Shown here one piece after another: positions 1 through 11,898 of a stretch of 64,000 nt of DNA. Under the pieces are notes generated by a model. That model searched no databases, was not told where the DNA came from, and saw only the letters and a list, made by a program, of their open reading frames with translations. The first letter of the stretch is position 1; each line of letters opens with the position of its first letter. Origin of the DNA: Symbiodinium natans (Eukaryota; Sar; Dinophyceae; Suessiales; Symbiodiniaceae); the NCBI GenBank assembly GCA_905221605.1, contig CAJNDS010001169.1, positions 434,001-498,000 on the forward strand, in the 5' to 3' direction. Made by a program: the position numbers and the translations under genes.

Positions 1-898
1 GCAGATACACGCAACGCTTCTGTGCTTTGATCCACATCAATCATGTCTGTTTCATCTGTTCTACCTTCTTTCCTGAGTACACAGTTTTCTGGGGACTGGA
101 ACCCTCAATCATTTCTTCCTTTCCTCTTTCTTTCTGAGGCAGGGACAAAAGCTTGAAAACCCAATGGCTCCTCTTGGCCATCATTCTTTGCTGTCAGCTT
201 TCTTTCGCCTTTCTTTCTTTCTTTCAATACCTTTCACCTTTCCTAATCCTTTTCTTTTCCTTTTTCGTTGGGGGCTTGAACCTCCAATCTTTTCAGTGGG
301 GACTGGAACCTCCACTTCCTTGCAATTCCTGCTCTCTGTGGGGACTGAAACCTCCACTTCCTTTGCCCATTCTTTTCTTTCAAGCTACTTCTCCTTCTTG
401 TCCAATCCTCCATTCGTCGTACCTCAGTCAATCAGGCTTCACGAATCTCAGACACAACCTTAGCTTCACTCAGCATCAATGCGTGTCGTCTTGGCTACTT
501 GCAATCACCAAAAGTTCCTACCAAAACTCAAACGAATCAAACGTCCCTATCAAAACTCGCAATCACTCACAGCAGTCACAACAAAACTCTCTCTGCCTAT
601 TCTTCGCAATGCCTTCACAGAGCTGACATGTGCAATCTGCACCTCGCACACAATCTCTGCCACAGTACACTGCTTCAGATAAACGCTTCGCCAATCTCTC
701 TGGCGCTTCCAAAATCTACACATGCTGCTCCAAGCAAAAAGGTTTGTACAATGTTTCTCACTCTTCTCAATTCGATGCACAAAACAATCTACCAGGCTTC
801 TCGAACGACCATACAGCGAAAACGAACTTTGTACACTCCTACCTTACTGAGCTAGTCAATGAGCAGGCCCCAGCTCTTAAGCCGAAGCTCCGCTACCA
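1..898. other. No confident gene; pyrimidine-rich sequence with short tandem repeat
   Basis: I see no recognisable domain here. The + strand ORFs in this stretch overlap in three frames and are rich in Ser, Phe, Leu and His, as expected of a C/T-rich tract rather than a gene. Between about 265 and 360 a short unit (ggggactggaacctcc) is repeated three times, and a related copy lies near 91. The stretch ends at the 292-bp repeat. Confidence 0.5.
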
Positions 899-1190
899 TG
901 AAATTTTCAAAGGTCACTTTCTGTACAATATCAAACTGTATGTAAACTACCAAACACATGACTGTTCAATCAATGGTCTTGACCACACCACAATACAAGC
1001 ATACAACTGTCAGATGCAATCTCTCGCTCAGCAATCTTTTGTGTCACTTGGGCTGAGCCAATCTAGAGCCACTTGAGCCAATGCATCATGGACATGGCAA
1101 TGTCCACATGCCAATGTTCTCTGTCAGTGTTGCATGTTCTTCACGCACTGGACAATGTACATGTGCAGGAGGTAAAGCTCAATCCTAACA
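899..1190 (+). repeat. 292-bp dispersed repeat, copy 1
   Basis: This 292-bp segment occurs again in reverse complement at 28149-28440, with only about two differences noticed by eye. Both copies lie beside an array of C-rich or G-rich units related to CCCCCCTTTAAG. Here the array is on the right; in the other copy it lies on the side that corresponds to the left of this copy. Both copies can be translated to the same ~55-residue peptide, but no domain is recognised. It is probably a transposon end or short dispersed repeat rather than a gene. Confidence 0.85.
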
Positions 1191-1300
1191 TTTAATCCCC
1201 CCTTTAAGCCCCCCTCCCCCCTTTAAAATGCCCCCTTAGAGCCCCCCTTTAAGGCCCCCCCGTTTTAAGGGGCTTCAACCCCCCCCTTTAAGCCCCTCTA
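1191..1300. repeat. C-rich array, CCCCCCTTTAAG-like units
   Basis: Several degenerate copies of a ~12-nt unit (runs of five to seven C, then TTTAAG or TTTTAAG) follow directly after the 292-bp repeat. The same unit, as its reverse complement GGGGGGCTTAAA, forms the longer array at 28441-28712. Confidence 0.8.
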
Positions 1301-1302
1301 TA

Positions 1303-1470
1303 CTTGCTGGGCCTTTAGGCAGCAATTTGGAGGCGTAACACTTTGCTGGGCCTTCTGCAGAGGGTTTAGGCAGCAGTTCAAGAAGCCCAATACTTGCTGG
1401 GCCTTTTTTGAGGGTTTGGGCAGCAGTTTAAAAGGCGCAACACTTGCTGGGCCTTCTGCGGAGGGTTTAG
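1303..1470. repeat. Tandem ~60-bp repeat, three units
   Basis: Three imperfect units share the core acttgctgggcctt followed by gagggtttaggcagc. Spacing is about 60 bp. There is no coding signal. Confidence 0.75.
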
Positions 1471-2236
1471 ACAGCCTCTAGAGAGACTGAGAGAGACTGA
1501 GAGAGACTGAGAGAGACTGAAAGAGAGAGACTGAGAGAGACTGAGAGAGACTGAGAGAGACTGAGAGAGACTGAGAGAGACTGAGAGAGACTGAGAGAGA
1601 CTGAGAGAGACTGAGAGAAACTGAGAGAGACTGAGAGAGACTGAGAGGGACTGAGAGAGAGACTGAGAGAGAGACTGAGAGAGACTGAGAGAGATTGAGA
1701 GAGAGAGAGACTGAGAGAGACTGAGAGAGACTGAGAGAGACTGAAAGAGAGGAGAGAGAGAGACTGAGAAGACTGAAGAGACTGACTGAGAGACTGACTG
1801 AGAGAGACTGAGAGAGACTGATGAGAGAGAGACTGAGAGAGGGACTGAGAGAAAGAGAGAGAGAGGAGAGAGAGAGATGAGAGAGAGAGACTGAAGAGAG
1901 AGACTGAGAGAGAGACTGAGAGAGAGACTGAGAGAGACTGAGAGAGAGAGAGACTGAGAGAGACTGAGAGAGATACTGAGAGAGACTGAGAGAGAGACTG
2001 AGAGAGACTGAGAGAGACTGAGAGAGACTGAGAGACTGAGAGAGACTGAGAGAGAACTGAGAGAGACTGAGAGAGAGACTGAGAGAGAGACTGAGAGAGA
2101 GACTGAGAGAGAGAGAGAGAGACTGAGAGAGAGCGAAATACTGAGAGAGAAACTGAGAGAGACTGAGAGAGACTGAGAGAGACTGGAGAGTGAGAGAGAC
2201 TGAGAGAGACTGAGAGAACTGAGATAGACTGAAGAT

Positions 2237-2319
<83 letters not shown>

Positions 2320-2678
2320 CTGAGAGAGAGAGAGAGCTCTTTCAGTCTCTCTTTCAGTCTCTCTTTCAGTCTCTCTTTCAGTCTCTCTTTCAGTCTCTCT
2401 CAGTCTCTCTCAGTCTCTCTAAGTCTCTCTCAGTCTCTCTCAGTCTCTCTCAGTCTCTCTCAGTCTCTCTCAGTCTCTCTCAGTCTCTCTCAGTCTCTTT
2501 CAGTCTCTCTCAGTCTCTCTCAGTCTCTCTCAGTCTCTCTCAGTCTCTCTCAGTTTCTCTGTTTCTCTCAGTCTCTCTCAGTCTCTCTCAGTCTCTCTCA
2601 GTCTCTCGCAGTCTCTCTCAGTCTCTCTCAGTCTCTCTCAGTCTCTCTCAGTCTCTCTCAGTCTCTCTCAGTCTCTTT

Positions 2679-2717
<39 letters not shown>

Positions 2718-2720
2718 GGG
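1471..2720. repeat. Foldback microsatellite: (GAGAGACT)n then (CAGTCTCT)n
   Basis: Positions 1471-2335 are nearly pure GAGAGACT units, becoming plain (GA)n at the right end. From 2336 the sequence switches to TCAGTCTCTC units, the reverse complement, up to about 2700, and ends in (CT)n. The two halves can form a hairpin with arms of roughly 350-380 bp. The ORF across 2235-2759 (EREREREK then SLSQSLSVS repeats) is a translation of the microsatellite and is not a gene. Confidence 0.95.
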
Positions 2721-5700
2721 ATTGTTGGCGGGATTTTACTGGTCGCGTGGGCACGCTAGAGGCTGCAACGTCCTTCCTTGCAGAGTAAACTGCAGCACAT
2801 GGCCCCACAGACCAGTCACCAACATGGAATATGTATTTTGCACACATACAACAGGAGAATACTTACATCCATCACAGTCAGTCAAACTTGCGAAAAAGTG
2901 TACGAAGAGCATCGGCGCATGCAGCTTTTGGAGGTGAACAACATGGAACCCATGGACACCACCCCTTACGCAAAGACATTCCGTGTCGTCGGGCACCTTC
3001 TTTTCCCTACCCGTTGCCCGGCGAGAACTCGAACCTGAGAAATGCACGCAGACAGCCGTGCATCAACAACAAAATTGCGCTGGCACAAGGATGGTCACAA
3101 GCAGAAGAGAAGAAAGCCGGCAATGCAACATGAGATGCATTGTCACTAGCGAACAGCTCTAATCCCTTCACGAGCTCAACGGTGAGAGGGGGAGCCTGCT
3201 AAGGTAGCATGATCCAGCAGCTTTCTTGCTAGTTTTGAGCATACACACGTAGCCACGCAACAAATCACCCGATGGCACAAGTGGCTTGCCGAATGCAAAT
3301 TTCACAACCCAATGTCGTGAAGCACGCTTTAGAATCTGCTCCTTGCCTGTTATCATCATCAAACGTGATTGTGCGATGAACAAGTAAGCAAAACATACTA
3401 AGAACGATGCTTATGCGCCTGACTGCAAAGTGTTCCTGTGCCATTTTGAGATACATTCAGTTCAATTGTTTTTGATCTTTGAGCCCGTTCCGAGGAGCGG
3501 ACGTTTCGCGTGTTTGGTCACCTTTTGGGCCCCTCAGGAACCGCAGACTTAGAGTAATCGGGAAAAAAGGTTGAACTCAAAAGCCGCGGCGATGTGCGAA
3601 GTGAAGGAGAGCAACAACATGTCGGTTTCGTGGTGGCAAAAATTGATTTGGCAAATGCGGTGTCGCAACCACACACATGTTCCTGTTGCGCATGGCATGT
3701 GAGCAGACCGCGCTGCTGCGAGCCGTTTCTTGGGAGTTGCATCTTCCTGTCCACATTTCTTGAGGGTGGTTGAACACCCCTGACGCCCAACATGCTCCTC
3801 ACCTGCCGCTATGTGTATGTGTAGCAGTTGCGAATTTTGTTCTGATTCAGGGTTTAGGCCTTAGCGGGCCTACGCTTTGTGCTTGCTTGCAAGGCCGCAA
3901 AACTTCCCGCCATACGCATCCCTTCAAATTGTGAACCCAGCTCTTGAATCCGCAACCCAAAGCTGTCCAGCCCAAGTCGAATTCATCTAACGGACCCTGA
4001 CCCCAAACCTAAAGCACTGCAATGCAAGTCCGAACCTTTCACGACACGACCCTGAGCCAAGACAGGAAAAAGAGAAAGGAAAAAACCCAAAACATACAAA
4101 TAGGGGTTCGCCTGCAAGGGTTCTCGCACATAACCCAGAAAAAACATATAGTTCATGCACTGGTGTGTGTTTTGCAGCAGGCCAAAGCGGCCAGAAGTTG
4201 GTAAGACCATCAATTCCATTAGTCATCACGGACGATCAAGGAACAAGTGGGTTTCCTTATCTATTCTCTTGTCCCGTCATTATGAGCTGAGGACCAGACC
4301 AATTGAGCAGTAACATTGCCCGATGTTGAAAAAAGACGGACGGAAGCTTTGCTTGTGCCGACTGGCGTGGCTTTTATTTGTTGAGCCGCAGTGAAAGAGA
4401 TGGAGTAAGGAGTTCATGCAAAATTGAGCAGTTTCGAGATTGATGTGGTGAGCCGACACCTGAAAGGTTTTGTACTGGTACATGACACCGTGAGAAGAAC
4501 TGCATTTTGTCAAGTTCAGATGTTGACCCAAATGGTCATGACAAGCATTGCTGCCTCTGCACTAGTACTTTTGTCGTCCGAGCAGAGCAACGATACGCAC
4601 AGCCTGGCAAGCGATGCTGATTGTGGCCGTTAGTCCCACGCGGAAAGTTCCGCCAGGTTCAGCTACATGGACACATACCCTCCAACAAAGACATGCCGAC
4701 ATAGACGTACTTCCGGTCATGCTGAGGCAGTTCAAGACACTGTCGTCATGCTTTTCGGAGAGCCAGTCGGTTCCACAATCCTGGTCTTGCCCCACGACCA
4801 ACGAGACATCGCCAGCTCAACCCGTTTAGCCATCGTTGAGGCGTGTAAGTTTTTGACAATCGTTGAGCAAAGTTTCTCTGGCCAGGGTTTCGTGAGTGCA
4901 TTCTATTAGCAGCGAAGCTTTGAAAGGAGCTGGAATGAGGACAGTCTTGTGCTTGTTTTATGATCATGAGTGGCCGCAAGAGTTTTTGGGCAAGTTTTGG
5001 ATTGTGGAAATTTGACTCGAATGGAAGTATCCGGATGTAAAGTCCCGCAGCAAAATTTTTTATTGCACTAAACTGGTTGGCACGGTGGTGGCACTGGCAT
5101 GCCTGCATAAACATGCGTGGCCCGGAAATCTTGATTTTGCATTGCTTGAACTGAGCAGCTGGTTCGGCTTGGAGGCCCACAGTGCCGTTCCGGTGTTCCA
5201 TATCATTCATATCCATCAATGTATCGGTTGACCTTCTTGAACCTGGCCGTTGCTTCTTCAATCTTCAACCAGGCAGGGTCCTCGCCTGTACGTTGCTTAG
5301 CGAAGGCCTAGTGGTTGTCAGCAGGTGAACTTGTGGAAGCATGCCGGCTACGATAGCCTTGCAGGCGAACCGAACTGTCGGCGGAAAATGTTTGGATATT
5401 GAAATTGAGGACTGGGTCTCCGGTATGTTCGGTGTTTCGCAAAAGGGTCATCGATCTTTGCCAAAGCAGCGCCGCCATTGCAAGCACATTTAGCATGTGT
5501 AACTGTGTAACTCTGCATAGCAACTCAGCCGATGCTAACAGGACGCGTCTTCTCGAGTCGTGCAGCTTTTACAAACAGGCGCGGAAACGCAAAATAGGGA
5601 TCAGAAGCCGAACGCTGGTCCCCAAACTCCGAACCTTCAGCCCATTTCAAAACACAGCCCTAAAAAAAAATGCCCCAGACCCCCACATCGCAGATAGCCG

Positions 5701-5810
5701 AGCGGTGCGTCAACAGCGTCTCCACGAGAAAGACGAGGGGGGCAAGGCCCAGCAGGCAAGACCAGCTCTGGAAGTTACATACCTATTTTATGGAGCATTA
5801 ATTTCTATCT
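2721..5810. other. No confident gene
   Basis: I find no recognisable protein family. Open stretches such as 2778-3038, 4614-4829 and 5399-5790 on the + strand and 4746-5261 on the minus strand have mixed composition, but no motif, membrane pattern or splice pairing that I can support. Some could be 5' exons of the + strand acyltransferase downstream. The segment ends in an A+T microsatellite. Confidence 0.45.
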
Positions 5811-5915
5811 ATATATATTTATATTTGAATATTTATATATTTATATATTTATATATTTATATATTTATATATTTATATATTTGTATTTTTATATATTTAT
5901 ATATATATATATATT
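5811..5915. repeat. A+T microsatellite (TTTATATA)n
   Basis: About 100 bp of TTTATATA-type units run from just upstream of the acyltransferase gene and end in pure (TA)n. It is a simple repeat with no coding content. Confidence 0.9.
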
Positions 5916-6098
5916 TGCTTTTTTTGAGCAAAAACCAAGCAGGATCCGGAACTCCCGGCAGCACTGCTTCCTTTGCTGTCTCAGCTCTGGTTACCTCTCC
6001 TTGTGGCTTGGGATGCACAAAGGGGAACCCACAGCCAACGGCAGCACGGCAGCACGGCCCAGTACTCACTCACATCCCCATCTCAGCCCCAGGTTGGC

Positions 6099-7831
6099 AT
6101 GGTGCTCTTCGGTTTGAAAACCTCAACTACCTCGAGCACCGGACCTTCCAAGACGCAAGTTCCAGCGCTGACAGGCCTTCGCTTCGTGACGGCTCTCTGG
6201 ATCTTCGCCGAGCACTCGTCAATGCAACCGCTTACCGGTGGTGGGACCTTCCTTGTCCTTTCAGGTTGCATTTTAAGCATGTCGCGCATCAGGGCAGGGG
6301 CTGATGCCGACAACTTCCTTCTAAGCTCTCCAATCACGGCCGGTCGTTTTCTGCTGATGCGAGCAGCGAGGCTGTATCCTCTCTACTTTGTTGTCCTGAG
6401 TTTGAGAGATGTTTGGCATGCGGCACTGTCAAAGCCTGTGACAGCTTTCTCCTTGCTGCTACAACCGCTCCATGTCATCCGGCATTGCATCAGCACCTTC
6501 GCCTCGTTGGCCGTTGAAAATCCTCGGGAAGTATTGCTGCTCAATGGGATACCTGGAACAGTGTCGACGTACTGGTTCATGCACACAGCAGCTAATCTCG
6601 AATTGGCATGTTTTTACTCAAAGAGAGCAGGACCCGCAACAGCTGAAAAGTTAACTGTGAGAGCAAGGTCATGTTCCTCTACGTGCTGTATCCGCTCCTT
6701 GAGTACTGCTTGCTGAGACCAGCAACTTCCGGCACGAGGCTCCTGGCGGTGGGCGCTGTTTGCTGTCTGGCAAAGTTGTTGATCGTGGGCTGGGCAACCT
6801 CCATTCTGGCCAAAGGCGGCTTTGAGGCGGCATCCCCGGACCCCACCCTCTTTCAATGGATGCAGGAGTAGGCCGTAGCCGGATCGTAGCGGATTTAACC
6901 AAAGCCCTGCTGAAGCCACAGCCCGAATGGCGACTTGTGATTAGCAGCCCTCAAGCTTGTAAGGTGCCACCCTCCGGGGCGGATTCTGACCACTGTGTGC
7001 CCCTTAGCCGTAGCACATGAACATCTGCAGGTTGGGGATTACTGGTATCAGCATGACTTGGGCTTCTTTGGTCGTGTACCGTGGTACAGCTTTGCGCCAT
7101 TCCGCCTTCCGGACTTCGCTTTGGGTATGCTCGTCCCTCACGTTGCCAAGTACTTTTCGCCTGGCAGTGTGGCAGTGAAAGTGGCAGACCTGCTCCTGAT
7201 TCTCTACGTCGTCCTTGCGCTCGTGCCGAAGAACAGCTATGTTTACCTATGGACGGATCTAGACTTGCAATGCCCCCTCATGGCTTTTGTGATGTGGAGT
7301 TTGTGCTTCGGCCGTTGTGAAAGCATGTTAGGACAGTTGCTTGCAAGCAAGTGGTTGGTGGAGTTCGGCACAGTGGCTTACGGGATTTATGTCTTTCAAG
7401 AGCCGCTGATGACAATGATGGGAGTGTATTACCCGGGTGATGTGGACGGGCTTCCTGGCACGTGTCGGCTGCACAACACCTGCTTCCCGTGGTTTCAATA
7501 CACATGGAGGGGGTGTTCCAGCCTATGCATGACTTTTTTGCTGCTCCTCGCAATGGCAATCTCTGGCTTTTATCTGGTTGAAGAGCCGGCAAGGAAAGCT
7601 GCCTTTTCGTTATGCATTTCACGAGAGTTTAAGTTGAGATGGCTTCAAGCTTCGGATGTCATCCGTAGTTTTGTCCAGATGATCACGTATGCCTGGCCTA
7701 TTCCACTCTCCATCAGCTTGGTGAGGATGTGGGGACTTGGTCCATTAGCTAGTGGCTTCTTTCTGTCCTTCGACCAGACGCTGTGGTATTCTTTGAGCAT
7801 GACTGTTTGCTTTTTCTTTGTTTGTTCGTAG
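6099..7831 (+). CDS. Acyltransferase-3 family membrane O-acyltransferase (multi-exon)
   Basis: Integral-membrane acyltransferase (OafA/NolL/Acyl_transf_3 type), expected to move an acyl group from a cytosolic or luminal donor to a hydroxyl of a sugar, lipid or small molecule. The N-terminal segment has the family signature TGLRFVTALWIFAEHS, with the conserved His, then FLVLSGC and RLYPLYFVV. A second exon, ~6669-6866, gives FLYVLYPLLEY. The third starts near 7027 with VGDYWYQHDLG and continues through RLPDFALGML, YGIYVFQEP and the closing YLVEEPARKA. The second intron (about 6867-7026) is bounded by the same GCAG|G sequence at both ends. Multiple hydrophobic helices are visible. ATG 6099 is chosen because it precedes the first helix; an upstream exon is possible. 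It is the first gene of the + strand neighbourhood ending at 21.96 kb. The substrate is unknown. Confidence 0.8.
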
Positions 7832-8691
7832 TCCAAAGCTTGCAGTGTATGCAGTAACAATTCACTTTCGCGTTCAGCGTTCAGCCTCAACAATCACGAG
7901 AACCTTGCATACTTTCTCCTTTTTGTGCGTAACCATGCTACGAGTTCTGACATGTTCTGACCTTGGTGCTTTCGAGACGAGCGCATGAGAACCCGGTGTG
8001 GACGACCCAACATGGAAGTGAAGCACCGATTGCATGTATGCCGTCGGAAGCGAAACTGAGCATGTGCTGACTTGTCATGCAGAGGGATGTTGGCCAGTGC
8101 ATGAGTTTATGATTTGGCTGTGCGCCTGGGATGAAACAAGGGTTCGTAGGCCCTCTTAGGGGGAGGTGGTGGCTTCCCCCGCATATATACGTTCGCGGCC
8201 CTCTCGTTAGACGACCTCGAGGGAGAATACGGGGGCCCTGGAAGATTACATCATATGCGAGGCCATGGGGGATATCAAAGAACCGTTGGGCGATGCAGTC
8301 GGAAGGATTGAGAAGTTTGACCCTGCGAGGGCAATGTTGTCCTGAGTATGCAGCGTGTCAAAACGGGTTCTGCCGTTTGTACAATCGCAGACTTTACATC
8401 AGCGTTTGATCCCATCGAAGCCCGTGGCTAAGCGAAAAGACTTGGTGTGTTCACACAGCGAAACACATGCCCGAAACTTGCCATTCTCCATACTAGGATG
8501 GTTCGGTTTCTTAAGGATCGGGAACGTCCTGGGCATGACCTTGGGGGGGCGCCTCCGCGAAGTTTCTTGGGAGACAAAGCGGACACCTGGCTTGGGTTGG
8601 GAGTTGGGAGTTGGGGTTTGGACATTTTTAGGCATACGGCTGAAGACTTTTTCTTCGTTAGAGGCTTAGAGGGTTTACATAGTGTGCAACG
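7832..8691. other. No confident gene between acyltransferase and transporter
   Basis: I see no family signature. Short ORFs at 8131-8409 and 8355-8669 are Arg- and Pro-rich in competing frames. The missing N-terminal exons of the transporter downstream may lie here, but I could not identify membrane-spanning exon candidates. Confidence 0.4.
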
Positions 8692-9879
8692 ATGTGCAAC
8701 GGCCAGCTGAGGACATTCATCGTCCTTTGCCCCTTGTCCGCGGCTGGCTTCTCGCTGGTCTTAAGCTACGTCGTCTTGGAATCCTCATCCGACGCATTTG
8801 TTGGTGCCTGCCTGCTGCGGCTTGTGATCGGGCTTCTTCAAGGGCTTGCGCTAACAAACAGCGTTGTCACCAGGCAGCTCACACCCGGGGATGAGCAGGT
8901 GAGCCTGTCCATGTGGGTCAATCTGGCCTGGACCGGTGGTGTTGCTGTCGGTGGCGGGTTAGCCTGGGCAGCGGCTGAGGTGAGTGGGACTCGCCGTGCA
9001 GAGGCCGTTTCCTCCGTCGGCCGAGCAGCTGTTGAATCTTCCCAATGCTGTGTGATCTGCAGTGTCCTCTTGGTGCTGACAGCTTGCCTTTTAGCTTTTA
9101 GCTTACCATCAGCTCATCAGGATCCGGCACAGCATGAGCAGTCGGTGGAAGAGGAAGTGCTGACGAAGCCGAAACGGAACAACTCTTCCTCGGTTGCAAT
9201 GTGGGGAGTTCTTTGCATTTTTATCGCTGCCGTCGAATACACCGGGGTGGAAGTTGCAACTTCCATGCTGTTGGAAACGCAGTTCGCCTGGCCTGTAGAT
9301 TCCATCAGCGCCGGTGTGGATGTAGTTTTTGCATTGGCAACCATAGGCAGTCTGGTGCTTTTGCCCCTGCGCAGCAGTGGCTTGCTAAGTGATCGGCAGA
9401 TGCTTTATGGAATGGGCTTGATTGCCCTGGTTGCCAGCTTTGCCTTTTTTGACTTTACGAGGGGCCCGTTGGCCCTTCTCACAGCCGATGTTGCGATTTA
9501 CACATGTGTGCTCTGTGCTGTGGGGATTGCTGAAGGATTAACCTTCATGCAGATTACACCCAACGGCTTGCAAGCCACAGAGAAGCTCGTTTTCTACATG
9601 TGGCTGGGATGCATTTTCAATAATGTGCTTGCTCGGTGCTACCATTGCCTCAAGTCATGAAGCCGTAGAAGCATCTTCAACGCTTTGAGAACATGTTGAG
9701 CGCGTTGAGCTTGAACGCTTTGAAACCAATAAACCAACAATCTTGACGAAGAGAAGCCCGAGGTACATCGCCGATTCTCTGGGCAAAGCCACAGCGCCAC
9801 CGATTGCTCGATGGATTCTTGGCACCCACGGCCGGAACGTCTACGCATTGTACCTTAGTGCTTCAAAAGCAGCAGTTTG
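8692..9879 (+). CDS. MFS-type transporter (partial, multi-exon)
   Basis: Polytopic membrane protein resembling the major facilitator superfamily. The long reading frame 8692-9657 holds about eight hydrophobic segments. Its first part has the pattern RLVIGLLQGLALTNSVVTRQ, then a stretch ending GGGLAWAAAEV, typical of transmembrane helices 4-5 of MFS proteins. A hydrophilic central loop (QDPAQHEQSVEEEVLTKPK) separates the two halves. A probable last exon, about 9735-9879, adds ADSLGKATAPPIARWILG and ends at a stop. I could not find the first helices, so the N-terminus is missing or in unrecognised exons. It lies between the acyltransferase and the thioesterase on the same strand and could export the pathway product. 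The cargo cannot be predicted. A related lysosomal or SPX-type MFS member is equally possible. Confidence 0.6.
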
Positions 9880-11898
9880 AAGATCCTGTGATGAATGTGA
9901 AGCTTCACTGCTTCGAGTTCTGTAGAGAACCGCCCTTCATGATGCCTGCAGAATTGGACTGGACTGAGGTACCAGGTCACCCTCCTATTGCTGAACGGTT
10001 TCACAACTTTGAAAATCGTGTAAATTCGCTGCACACCCCCCGGTGGAAAGTAACTTCGATGCACCTATGATGAAAAGCCCGTGAAGCCATCTCCTGGAGT
10101 ATTCCAGCATGCCTCCAAGTCGTCAAGGTCGCTTGCGTTCTCTGCCCACACATGAGTAGAAGAGACTTGATTGGGAACCTCTGGCCCAAAGTTGAGGCGT
10201 AGACTTTTACAACACATTGTTTTTTTTTGCCTCTCAACCTTGCCAAAATTGGAAGGCTGGCTTGTTCATTGGCTTGCTCATTGGCTTGCGCTAGTTCCTA
10301 TCAGCCTGCGCAAATCCCATGCGGCTTGCTTCTCTTCTGTTTTCTGTAGCGTATCTTTGTGGTCGTTGCACATCGTTTTTTGTATGAGAACTTGCCGTTC
10401 TCAGCGCCATGCAGATGCAGCATCAGCACCCGGGCTTGGCCAGGTTATGTGAAGCGAAGGAGTCATGTTAATTCACGATGGGCCAGTGATGCCTCTGAAT
10501 TTGAGCATGCGTTTCCTGGAGGAGACACCGCACCTTCGCCTCCTGTGCGTGCCATACAGTGGCGGAGCCTCGGTGGGGTGTGTAAGATGCTTCAGGCTTG
10601 CAGGATAATATCCTAAAGGCAATGGCACACGGGGCTGTTGCCCGGGGCCTGGCTATGGCCATGCTTGGGCAAAGCAGATGACAGCGAGGGTACCCCACTG
10701 CGCTCAATGCCACCTCACCGAAAGATCCCGTGCGCGCATGCACATGTGCAGCCATTCGTTCTTGTGTTGAGAGTTGGCGGTCTGGGGCCGAGGACACGCA
10801 TCCGTGCGTTCAGTGTTATGTTAAGATATGTTACAACGAGTCAAGATATGTTAAGATATGTTAAGATATGTTAAGATATGTTAAGATATGTCAGGATATG
10901 TTAAGTTACGTTAAGATATGTCAAGGTATGTTTAGATATGTTAAGATATGTAAAGGTATGTTAAGATATGTTAAGATTTGTTGACAGATGTAGCACATGC
11001 CAGAATATGCTAGCTGGGCTGTTGTATGACATGTTCGAGTTAGTGAAAGCATCCTCAAGGGTACGAAACACGTAAAGAAAATCCTGGGCCCAGCTCCACC
11101 TCAGGATGGCCGTAGGACCCAAGGCCCAACACAGTGTCTCTAGAGCCCTGTCCAACATGAATCAACATGAATCTGCACGAGACTTACACGTTCAGTTGAG
11201 GAGATGCATCATCCTTCCGATCATGGGGGCTGGAGGATCAGTACCTGGAGGTTTGGTCTGTTCGGCTGCCGGGCCGTGCGAACAGGGCCCATGAGAAGCC
11301 TTTCAACGACTCTAGACTTCAAGGGACTCCAAAAGGGACTCAAGGGGCTTTAAGGTGCTGCTGGAAATCTGAACGAAGCTTTCAGATCTCCAGATTTCCT
11401 GCCTCAGCACAAGTATGTTTTTCCTGTGCATCCTGCTACGTCATTGCTTGTGTTTCCGCATGAAGTGTGTGGAGGTGTGACCGGAAAGTCGTTGGCAACC
11501 ACGTGCGTGTAGCTGAGTCAGTAATGCTAACGGGGAATGCGGAACATCTGCCTTCCTGCCTGCCATCCCCCCACTTTCCTCATGCAATGTTGACCCAAGC
11601 AAACTTTTTCAGAGAGCGTAAAACGCATCTTTATGAATCGGGGACGGTTGAGGATTGGAGGGCGGCTGTCAACGAAATCGTTGTTGGACTGCAACAATTT
11701 TTCCTGGATGGCGTCCCTTTTGCGTCTCGGCAGCTCTACCGGTGGTGAAGCCTTGTCTGCCGGCAACGCTTTAAGTTCAATACCGTCAATACCGAAGCAA
11801 AAGCACGATGCACAGAGAATAGGATCAGGATGCCAGTGAACAGTAAACATCAGTAAACAAGCTCTGCAAACGACGAGTCACAAAGGGAAGAAGAAGCC
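9880..11898. other. No confident gene; contains a 10-bp tandem array
   Basis: Short ORFs such as 9804-10070, 10171-10452 and 11467-11748 show no recognised domain. Upstream exons of the thioesterase (the N-terminal FCFPYAGG-type strand expected in the family) should lie here but were not recognised. Confidence 0.4.
10815..10985. repeat. Tandem array of TTAAGATATG units
   Basis: Roughly seventeen copies of a 10-bp unit (ttaagatatg, with variants ttacaacgag, tcaggatatg and ttaagttacg) lie head to tail. It is noncoding. Confidence 0.9.

Noticed and set aside
153-1076. Overlapping + strand ORFs at the left edge
   Set aside because: Three frames are open at once because of biased C/T composition, and part lies in the 292-bp repeat; none has a recognisable domain.
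1303-2720. CRISPR-like array
   Set aside because: Units are contiguous without unique spacers and the genome is eukaryotic in character.
2235-2759. 174-codon ORF with ER then SLSQ repeats
   Set aside because: It is a translation of the GAGAGACT/CAGTCTCT microsatellite and has no other content.
4746-5261. 171-codon minus ORF
   Set aside because: No family, low-quality composition and competing + strand frames; too weak to call a gene.
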